This document shows positions 54,575 to 61,607 of a DNA stretch of 64,000 nucleotides, in pieces. Both the position numbers and the translations under genes were made by a program. A model generated the notes under the pieces. The model was not told where the DNA came from. It made no database searches and saw nothing but the letters and a program-made list of their open reading frames with translations. Source of the stretch: Actinomadura alba. Lineage in GTDB: Bacteria; Actinomycetota; Actinomycetes; Streptosporangiales; Streptosporangiaceae. The stretch lies in contig NZ_JABVEC010000021.1 of the NCBI RefSeq assembly GCF_014323705.1, forward strand, positions 62,001 through 126,000, in the 5' to 3' direction. Positions within the stretch are counted from its first letter, which is position 1. The number at the start of each line of letters is the position of its first letter.

Positions 54575-54973
54575 GTGAGGATCCTATTCTTCCCGCCAAC
54601 CGGTGAAGTTGATCTGTTGGCCGATCACACTGAACTTACCGGCCTGGCGTTTCTGGTGGCCTCAGGCACCGGGACGACGATCAGCGAAGACGCCCCCGGC
54701 GACATTCAGGGACAGGTCGCCCTGCACCATGTCCGCGTCCGCGTCGCCAACGGTGAGGCGGTCATGATCACCGCTGACGCCAGCGGTCGATCTCTGACGA
54801 TTACCGGAGACCTCCGCAGCCTGAACATCCTGGCCGACAACCTCCATCAGATGGCGGAAGCCGCTGACGGTGGTCACCTTCACATCGAGCACTACCCCGA
54901 TCACCCTTACATCGGTGAGGGGTCCTTGCCTCTCGTGGTCAACAGCCCACACGGCGGCATGCCCGTCCGATAG
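54575..54973 (+). CDS. Imm32-like immunity protein
   Basis: A 132-aa soluble protein. The second half, LTITGDLRSLNILADNLHQM followed by GGHLHIEHYPDHPYI and SLPLVVNS, matches the pattern of Imm32 proteins (ADNL, HLHIEYFPDHPFL). Residues 1-60 add a strand-rich extension (GEVDLLADHTELTGLAFLVA). Imm32 proteins neutralise polymorphic toxins, but no toxin gene is adjacent, so it may be an orphan. GTG 54575 follows GGGGGACGAG. Confidence 0.6.
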   Translation: MRILFFPPTGEVDLLADHTELTGLAFLVASGTGTTISEDAPGDIQGQVALHHVRVRVANGEAVMITADASGRSLTITGDLRSLNILADNLHQMAEAADGGHLHIEHYPDHPYIGEGSLPLVVNSPHGGMPVR

Positions 54974-55139
54974 CTCCAGGATGGGGCCACTTCAAGTGTC
55001 CTCCGCCAGTTGATCTGAGGCACGGTCATGTCTCTGACCAGGGATGCCTCAGCTTCGATGGCAAGGCGGAGAGGTGGCGTTGTCATCGAAGTTGAGGCAT
55101 GTCATCGGTTGTGCGGAGACGCCCGATGGAGGCGGTGGT

Positions 55140-55994
55140 TCACTCGGTACTCGCCTGGTGATCGGCCCAGACGTAGGAGTTGGGGAGCAGTTCGCTGATC
55201 GGGATTGCTTGGAATCCGGTTCCCGTTCTGATGATGACCTTGATCGATGGGAAGTAGTCGATCAGGGTCTGGCGGCATCGACCGCAGGGCGGCATCACTC
55301 CGCGGTCCCGGTCGCCCACTGCGACGATCGTGTCCAGGTCGTATGCACCCTGACCGGCAGCAGCGCCGATGACGACCAGTTCGGCGCAGGGGCCGCCGTT
55401 GAAATGGGTGACGTTCATCCCGGTGATGATCCGGCCGTCGCGGGCGCGTGCAGCGGCCGCGACCGTGTGGTTGGGATCGGCAGAGTACTTCCTGATCACC
55501 CGCTCGGCGGCGTAGATGAGCTCCTGGTCGACACCATGGACAGCGGGGTTGACTTCAGCCCGCCCGTCGGCGACGAAGATGTCGATGGCGTCGCGGACAT
55601 GCGGCGGGACGTCGGGAAGCCGGCGGAGGGGGAAGAAACGCAACTGCTGTCCCTCGCCCAGAACGAGCTCGTCGGCCGGGCCGTCGTGCAGCAGGTGGAA
55701 GATATGGAGCAGATGCCCGCTGCCGCCAGCCTCGACCTCGTCGACCACATCGAACAGACGGCGAGCCTTCTCGACCTTGACACCGGTTTCCTCCAGCACT
55801 TCCCGGCGGACGGCGGTGTCGGGGTCCTCTCCGGGTTCAAGACCACCACCGGGGAATCCCCAACGTCCCGGGTGGGCGATGCCGGGGATGTCGTCGCGTA
55901 GCTGTAGCAAGACCTCACCGGCGGGGTTGGTGACGATCGCCACCGCAGCCCGTTTGGTCGCCTCCGCTCCATCTCTTTCGATCACGGATGGCAC
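55140..55994 (-). CDS. Nudix hydrolase fused to cytidine deaminase-like domain
   Basis: A 284-aa fusion. The Nudix box is complete: GGGLEPGEDPDTAVRREVLE then ETGV (about 48-70). The C-terminal half (about 160-275) has the cytidine deaminase zinc site: NGGPCAELVV (Cys and catalytic Glu) and PPCGRCRQTLIDYF (PCxxC). Both active sites look intact. It could hydrolyse an oxidised or modified nucleotide and deaminate its base, a sanitation role. GTG 55994 is chosen to start just before the Nudix strand; a longer frame to 56069 exists. It lies in the island near tRNA-Lys. Confidence 0.82.
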   Translation of the reverse strand: MPSVIERDGAEATKRAAVAIVTNPAGEVLLQLRDDIPGIAHPGRWGFPGGGLEPGEDPDTAVRREVLEETGVKVEKARRLFDVVDEVEAGGSGHLLHIFHLLHDGPADELVLGEGQQLRFFPLRRLPDVPPHVRDAIDIFVADGRAEVNPAVHGVDQELIYAAERVIRKYSADPNHTVAAAARARDGRIITGMNVTHFNGGPCAELVVIGAAAGQGAYDLDTIVAVGDRDRGVMPPCGRCRQTLIDYFPSIKVIIRTGTGFQAIPISELLPNSYVWADHQASTE

Positions 55995-56737
55995 GGTATC
56001 GCCCGTGACGCGTGGCGGCTTTGAGCTTTCCCCTCGGCGGCTGACGACGTGCCTCAGATTCGCTGGCACGGGACATCAAGCCGTCCCACTGGCCCCGAAA
56101 GGTCTCCAGGTGGGGCCAGCTCAAGCCGCCCTACTGGAGCCGCTGGAAGCCGTCATAGCCAACCGGTGGTACAGCAGTTCGGCGTGCACTCATTGCGGAT
56201 GCCGCGGGCAGGCTTCGAGCTGGTTCGGCCGGCTCTCGCGGCGGCCGGCGACGGCCTGTTCCAGCAGGTCGAGCGCGGTGACGATGTCGGCACCATGGTG
56301 AATGCTCTGGGCGGCCAGCGGTTGCAGGCGCCCTGGGCGGTGGCCTTGGCCAGGATCCGCCTCCCCCTCCGCACGCGGTCGGGGGTGGACCGCGTGCCGG
56401 TCCCAGGTGGCCTGCCGCCCAGGGCGCAGACGATGAACGCTCGACTTGATCCTGCGGGTCAAGTCACGTTGATGGGACCCGCTGTGGCCGAACGTTGCGC
56501 GGTCCTTCTACGGAGTTACCGCGCCGCTACTGGAATCGTTGCGAGACATGATGGGCGGGAGACTTGAGTGTGAGGGCTGATCGATTGGCCATGCTGCCCT
56601 GAGCGTCTTGGCTTGATCTTCAATCGGATGGTGCTGAAGCCCGGAAGGTTGATTCCGACGACGTGTGGCGACAAGATCACGACAGGCGAGCAACCAACGA
56701 GCAACCACGAGTCGCAAACCACCCCAAAACGACCACT
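55995..56737. other. degraded region between the fusion gene and tRNA-Lys
   Basis: Short minus-strand frames look partly coding (for example SIHHGADIVTALDLLEQAVA near 56250), but there is no complete gene or recognised domain. It contains the 46-bp repeat at 56663-56708. Confidence 0.4.
56663..56708. repeat. 46-bp repeat shared with 12280-12325
   Basis: One substitution from the copy next to the ECF41 gene. It includes tandem GAGCAACCA units and lies about 70 bp from the tRNA 3' end, like the arm-type elements at the other att fragments. Confidence 0.8.
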
Positions 56738-56766
56738 GGGCATCCTCGTGATCATCGAGAATGCCC
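56738..56766 (-). terminator. intrinsic terminator of tRNA-Lys
   Basis: GGGCAT and CTCG pair with CGAG and ATGCCC around a seven-base loop. On the minus strand it is followed by a short T-run (GTCGTTTTG). Equivalent hairpins accompany all three displaced tRNA fragments. Confidence 0.7.
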
Positions 56767-56779
56767 AGGTCAGACGGGG

Positions 56780-56852
56780 TGCGCCGTCAGGGACTTGAAC
56801 CCCGAACCCGCAGATTAAGAGTCTGCTGCTCTGCCAATTGAGCTAACGGCGC
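56780..56852 (-). tRNA. tRNA-Lys (anticodon CTT)
   Basis: A 73-nt cloverleaf: acceptor GCGCCGT pairs with ACGGCGC, discriminator A, D-arm GCTC/GAGC, anticodon stem GCAGA/TCTGC with loop CTCTTAA (CTT), T-arm with TTCAAGT. CCA is not encoded. Its 3' half recurs at 39.1, 41.5 and 42.7 kb, identifying it as an integration hotspot. Confidence 0.96.
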
Positions 56853-57107
56853 CTGTCGCTCGGAGGTCTCCCTCGCTCGCGACCGATGGAACTTTATCAG
56901 CCATCCGCGACGGGTGCGAATCGTTTGATCCCGCTCGGCTCCATGGTGCCTGACCTGTGCCGATGTGCTTGATGATCTTGAATCTCGGGCCCGTGTCCGC
57001 CGCGCCCGGTCCCGCGCTCCCGAATCCGACCAATCCGCCGACCGCCCGGCTGCGAATAGCTGACGGGGACAGGAGCCCGCGGACGGCGCGGGCGGAAGGG
57101 GAGCACG

Positions 57108-58613
57108 ATGCCGAGACGCATACCGACAAGGAAGAGAGCCGCCGTGCTGGCCGCCGCGGGGGCGGCGCTGCTCGCGGGGGGATCCGCGGGCCTGGCGCCG
57201 GTGCAGGCCACCGCGTCCAGCCACCGGGAGGCGCCGATCATCTCCGGGCAGCCTCAGTACGACAACACCGACGTGTACGCGTTCGTCAGTCCGGACCGGC
57301 CTGACACCACGACCCTGGTGGCCGACTTCATCCCGTTCCAGGAACCGGCCGGGGGCCCGAACTTCTACAAGTTCGCCCAGGACGCGCGCTATGAGATCAA
57401 CGTCGACAACGACGGCGACTCGCTGCCCGAGTTCACCTACCGCTTCACGTTCAAGGACCACTACCGCAAGGGCGGCACGTTCCTCTACAACACCGGCCCG
57501 GTGACGAGCCTCGACGACCCCGACCTCAACTTCCGGCAGACCTACGATCTGACGCTGATCCAGCGCAGGGCCGGTGCCGTCGTGAACGTCAGGACGCTGG
57601 TCAGCGGTGCCACCGTGGCGCCGTCCCACGTCGGCAGGGCTTCGATCCCCGACTACAAGACCCTGCGCGACCAGGCGATCAAGAAGCTGCCCTCGGGCCT
57701 CCAGGTCTACGCGGGGCAGGCCGACGATCCGTTCTTCCTGGACCTGAGGGTCTTCGATCTGCTGTATGGCGGTGACCTGTCCGAGGTGGGCAACGACACG
57801 TTGCGCGGCTATAACGTCAACACGATCGCGCTGCAGGTTCCCACGCAACAGCTGATCAAGGCCGGTCAGCCGATCATCGGCGTCTACTCGGCGGTGCAGC
57901 GACGCAACGCCGCCGGCGTCCACACCCAGGTGTCGCGGCTCGGCATGCCGCTGGTGAACGAGGTGGTCATCCCGGTCAAGGACAAGGACAGGTTCAACGC
58001 GTCCGTTCCCTGGCACGACGCGCAGTTCGGAAAGTACGTCACCGACCCGGAGCTGCCGCGGCTGATCCAGGGGGTCTACAAGATCCCCGCACCGGCGGCT
58101 CCGCGCAAGGACCTGGTGTCGGTGTTCCTCACCGGCGTTCCGAAGCTCAACCAGCCGCCGGGCGTCCGTCCGGCCGAGCTGATGCGGCTCAACACCTCGA
58201 TCCCGCCGAGCAGGAGTCCCAAGCGGCTGGGCGTGCTGGACGGCGACAACGCGGGCTACCCGAACGGCAGGCGGCTCACCGATGACGTCGTCGACATCTC
58301 GTTGCAGGTCGTCGAGGGCGAGCTCGTCGGCAAGAAGAACGATCTGGGTGACGGCGTCGACGCCAACGACGTCGCGCTGTCGCAGAGCTTCCCGTACGTC
58401 GGGCTGCCGGCATCCGGATCGGCCGTGCGGGGCGGCCGGGCGGCGAGCGGCAAGGGCGCCGGCACCCAGCTCGACGCGGGGAACCGGGCGGCCGAGTCGC
58501 CCGACGGCGGCGGCCTGCCGACCGTCCCGATCATCGCGCTGACGGCCGGGGCGGCGTTCCTGACCGGCGGCTTCCTGATGTGGTTCCGCCGTACCAGGTC
58601 AGGGTCCCTGTGA
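57108..58613 (+). CDS. DUF4331 family secreted protein
   Basis: A 501-aa exported protein: signal peptide (RKRAAVLAAAGAALLAGGSAG), mature start SSHREAPIISGQPQYDNTDVYAF as expected for DUF4331 (written here as SSHREAP and DNTDVYAFV), a long beta-rich domain, and a C-terminal membrane helix (VPIIALTAGAAFLTGGFLMWF) with Arg-rich tail. It is therefore membrane-anchored outside the cell. In actinomycetes this gene leads a conserved cluster with a TPR protein, a nickel-type transporter, SigK and RskA. The function is unknown. ATG 57108 follows GGGGAGCACG. Confidence 0.9.
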   Translation: MPRRIPTRKRAAVLAAAGAALLAGGSAGLAPVQATASSHREAPIISGQPQYDNTDVYAFVSPDRPDTTTLVADFIPFQEPAGGPNFYKFAQDARYEINVDNDGDSLPEFTYRFTFKDHYRKGGTFLYNTGPVTSLDDPDLNFRQTYDLTLIQRRAGAVVNVRTLVSGATVAPSHVGRASIPDYKTLRDQAIKKLPSGLQVYAGQADDPFFLDLRVFDLLYGGDLSEVGNDTLRGYNVNTIALQVPTQQLIKAGQPIIGVYSAVQRRNAAGVHTQVSRLGMPLVNEVVIPVKDKDRFNASVPWHDAQFGKYVTDPELPRLIQGVYKIPAPAAPRKDLVSVFLTGVPKLNQPPGVRPAELMRLNTSIPPSRSPKRLGVLDGDNAGYPNGRRLTDDVVDISLQVVEGELVGKKNDLGDGVDANDVALSQSFPYVGLPASGSAVRGGRAASGKGAGTQLDAGNRAAESPDGGGLPTVPIIALTAGAAFLTGGFLMWFRRTRSGSL

Positions 58614-58669
58614 CGGAGGACACCGGCCCGGCCGTTCGCGGCCGGGCCGGCCATCCGGTGAGGTGCATC

Positions 58670-60013
58670 ATGCGACGTCTGCTGAGCGGCGCTCTGGCGC
58701 TCGGGCTGGCCATCGGGCTCACCCTCGCCTCCGCCGTCACGTTCGACCGGCACTTCTCGGCCGCCCCGGATTCCGACGCGGCCATGGTGGCCGGGCTCGA
58801 ACCGGTGCCGGGTGGGACGGTGCCGGGTGGGACGGTGCGGCAGAGCGTCACCCGGCTTCAGCGGCACCTGAGCGCCCAGCCGCGCGACGCGACCGCCTGG
58901 GCGGCTCTCGGTCTCGCCTACGTCGAGCAGGCGCGGGTGACGGCTGACCCGTCGTACTACCCGAAGGCCGAGGGCGCGCTGGACCGCTCGCTCAGCGTCC
59001 GGCCGGGCGACAACGCGGCGGCGCTGGGCGGGAAGGCCGCGCTGGCCGCCGCGCGGCACGACTTCCCCTTCGCGCTGCGCCTCGCAGGCGAGGCGCTGGC
59101 CATCGACGCGTACGGCCTGACCGCGCATGCCGTCCGGGTCGACGCCCTCGTCGAGCTGGGGCGTTACCAGGATGCCCACGACGCCGTCCGCCGCGCCGAC
59201 TCGCTGCGGCCGGGCATCCCGATCTTCACTCGGTACGCGTACGTACTGGAACTGCGCGGCCGGAGCGGCGCGGCCCGGCAGGTCCTGGAGCGGGCCGCGC
59301 GCTCCGCCGACGACCCTGGGGACATCGCCTACGTGGCCACCCAGCTCGGCGAGCTGGCCTGGAACCGCGGTGATCACCGTGCGGCCGGCCGGCACTACGC
59401 CGCCGCCCTGCGCGCCGACCCGTCGTACGCGCCGGCGTTGGACGGCCGGGCACGTGCACGGGCCGCGGGCGGCGACGTCGACGGAGCGGTCCGCGACCGG
59501 GTCGCGCTGGTCGGCCGGGTGCCGCTGCCGTCGTACGTCGTCGCACTCGGGGAGCTGTACGAGGCGCACGGCAGGCGCGGCGAGGCGCGCCGGCAGTACG
59601 CCGTCGCCGGTACGTGGGGCACCCTCGCGAAGGCCAACGGGGTGGCGGCCGACCTGGAGACCGCTCTGGTGGCGGCCGACCACGGCGATCGCGCTGAGGC
59701 GCTGCGCGCCGCGCAGGCCGAGTGGCGACGGCGCTGCGGGCCGCCCGAGACCGCCGGGCGGTGCGCGGTGCACGTCGCCGACGCGCTCGCGTGGGCCCTG
59801 CACGTGAACGGGCGCGACCGTGAGGCGCTCGGCTACGCCCGCCTGGCGACCGGTACGGGATACCGCAACGCACTCTTCCTCTACCACCGGGGAATGATCG
59901 AGAAGGCGCTCGGTGAGGGTGCGCAGGCACGTCGCAGCCTCCGTGCGGCGCTGCGGCTGAACCCGCACTTCTCCGACCTGCACGCTCCCACAGCGCGCGA
60001 GGCGCTGCGATGA
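58670..60013 (+). CDS. tetratricopeptide repeat protein with N-terminal signal/anchor
   Basis: A 447-aa protein: N-terminal hydrophobic segment (LLSGALALGLAIGLTLASAV) and about eight TPR-like helical repeats (for example DATAWAALGLAYVEQARVT, YPKAEGALDRSLSVRPGDN, YAPALDGRARARAAGGDV). A short GGTVPGGTV duplication precedes the repeats. ATG 58670 has GAGGTG upstream; a GTG at 58610 overlapping the DUF4331 stop is an alternative. The stop overlaps the next gene (ATGA at 60010), so it is co-translated with the truncated transporter. It is part of the DUF4331-TPR-NicO-SigK-RskA cluster. Confidence 0.85.
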   Translation: MRRLLSGALALGLAIGLTLASAVTFDRHFSAAPDSDAAMVAGLEPVPGGTVPGGTVRQSVTRLQRHLSAQPRDATAWAALGLAYVEQARVTADPSYYPKAEGALDRSLSVRPGDNAAALGGKAALAAARHDFPFALRLAGEALAIDAYGLTAHAVRVDALVELGRYQDAHDAVRRADSLRPGIPIFTRYAYVLELRGRSGAARQVLERAARSADDPGDIAYVATQLGELAWNRGDHRAAGRHYAAALRADPSYAPALDGRARARAAGGDVDGAVRDRVALVGRVPLPSYVVALGELYEAHGRRGEARRQYAVAGTWGTLAKANGVAADLETALVAADHGDRAEALRAAQAEWRRRCGPPETAGRCAVHVADALAWALHVNGRDREALGYARLATGTGYRNALFLYHRGMIEKALGEGAQARRSLRAALRLNPHFSDLHAPTAREALR

Positions 60014-60760
60014 GGCGGCTCATGCGGGCTGCGGTCGCGGTCACCGTGGGCGCGGGCTTCCTGCTGGTCGCGACGACCCCGGCGGCCGTCGCGGCCCCCG
60101 CTCCCGGGCGGGTTCAAGCCGCCGGTGCCGCCGTGGCTCGCCATCCGCTGGGCAACTTCTCGGTGAACAGCCATGACGGGCTCATCGTGACGCCCGGCGG
60201 GCTCCTGATCGATCACGTGCAGGACCTCGCCGAGATTCCGACCGCTCAGGTCCGGCCACGCCTCGACGCCGACGGGGTACCCCGCTGGGCGGCCGGGCGC
60301 TGCCGGGCGGCGGCCGCCGCGATGCGGGTCGTCGTGGACGGCCGCCCGGTCACCGCGACGCCTCGTTCCTCCGCGGCGCGGCTGAGACCAGGGCAGGCCG
60401 GGCTGCCGACGCTCCATGTCGAATGCCGGATCGAGGCGATGGCCGGAGCGACGGCGTCGATCGTCTTCCGGGACGAGAGCGTCTCGGGGACGGTGGGTTG
60501 GCACGAGGTCACGGCACGCGGGGACCGGATGACGCTGACGGCGTCGAACGTCCCCCCGGCGTCCCGCAGCGACCGGCTGACCCGCTATCCGGCGGACCTG
60601 TTGTCGGCTCCGCTCGACCAACGCGGCGTCGACCTGCGGGTGCGTCCCGGAGGCCCGGCGCTGAGCGCGACCGGCGCAACGGGCGCGGGCGGCGGCGCTG
60701 CGAGCACGGGCGGCGATGGTACGGGCGCGGGAGCCGGCCCGGGTGTCCCGGCCGGCGCGC
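60010..60760 (+). pseudogene. N-terminal part of a nickel/cobalt exporter-like (NicO-type) protein
   Basis: Codons 1-250 encode a signal peptide (RAAVAVTVGAGFLLVATTPAAVA) and the extracytosolic N-terminal domain (HPLGNFSVNSHDGLIVTPGG) of the transporter usually found in this cluster, ending in a Gly/Thr-rich linker. All membrane helices are missing. The frame then enters the tail of a sigma gene and continues in frame into rskA (open from 60010 to 61569). The deletion endpoint is about 60750-60760. Confidence 0.7.
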
Positions 60761-60805
60761 GATGGGCTCATCCGGCTGCGCGACTGCCTGGGGGTGGAGC
60801 GATGA
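60755..60805 (+). pseudogene. last 16 codons of a SigK-type ECF sigma factor gene
   Basis: In the frame one base off the transporter frame the sequence reads ARDGLIRLRDCLGVER and stops at TGA 60803-60805. RDGLIRLRDCLGV is the characteristic C-terminus of SigK-type sigma factors. The stop overlaps the rskA start (ATGA at 60802), as in intact sigK-rskA pairs. The rest of the sigma gene is deleted. Confidence 0.8.
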
Positions 60806-61569
60806 GAGACGACCTCCACACACTTGCCGGGGCCTACGCGTTGAACGCCCTGCCCGACGATGAACGCCGGCTCTTCGAGGGCCACCTGGACAGGTGCGCC
60901 GACTGCGCCGCGGAGGTCGGGGGGCTGCGGGCCGCCGCCGTACGGCTCGGCACCGCCGCGGCCGAGCCGCCGCCTCCCGCGCTGCGGGCAGCCGTGCTCG
61001 GCCGGATCGGCGAGGTCCGTCAGCTCGCGCCCTCGCCGGCGGACGGGCCGGCGCGGGGTGAGCGCGCCGGGCCGGGGTGGCGCGTCCGCCGATCGCGGTG
61101 GCGGCTGCGCCTTACCGCGGGCCTGGCGGCCGGTGTCGTGGCCGCCTCGCTGCTGGTGGCCTTCCTCCAGGTCGGCGAGGCGAACCGGACGCAGCAGCGG
61201 CTGAGGCAGGTCGAGGCGGCCAACCGCGCCGTCGCGGCGGTGATCTCGGCGCCGGACGCCCAGAAGGTGCAGGACCCGGTGACCGGCGGAGGGACGGCGA
61301 CCGTCATGATGTCCCGATCACGTGGGCAGATGGTGGTCACCACCGAAGGGCTCGGCCCGCTGCCCGCGTCCCGGGCGTACGCGCTGTGGATGATCGGAGC
61401 GAACGGCGTGCGGTCCGGCGGGCTTTTCCGGCCGGACGCCGCAGGCCGTACCCCTCCTGTGGTGTCGGGAGGGCTGGACGAGGTCGACCGCATCGGGATC
61501 ACCGTCGAACCGGCGACCGGATCCCCTCGGCCCACGACCGACCCGATCGTGACGCTCCGGTTGACGTGA
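60802..61569 (+). CDS. rskA: RskA-type anti-sigma factor
   Basis: A 255-aa membrane protein: N-terminal cytosolic zinc anti-sigma domain (LHTLAGAYALNALPDDERRL and the ZAS signature HLDRCADC), a membrane helix at about 110-135 (LRLTAGLAAGVVAASLLVAFL), and the RskA extracytosolic domain (SRGQMVVTTEGLGPLPASRA). ATG 60802 has GGTGGAG upstream. Its cognate sigma factor gene directly upstream is reduced to 16 codons, so it appears to be an orphan. It could also be translated as a fusion from 60010, but its own start is well formed. Confidence 0.9.
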   Translation: MRDDLHTLAGAYALNALPDDERRLFEGHLDRCADCAAEVGGLRAAAVRLGTAAAEPPPPALRAAVLGRIGEVRQLAPSPADGPARGERAGPGWRVRRSRWRLRLTAGLAAGVVAASLLVAFLQVGEANRTQQRLRQVEAANRAVAAVISAPDAQKVQDPVTGGGTATVMMSRSRGQMVVTTEGLGPLPASRAYALWMIGANGVRSGGLFRPDAAGRTPPVVSGGLDEVDRIGITVEPATGSPRPTTDPIVTLRLT

Positions 61570-61607
61570 CCGCGCCGTGCCCGCAGGTGCCGTACACGGC
61601 AAGACGA

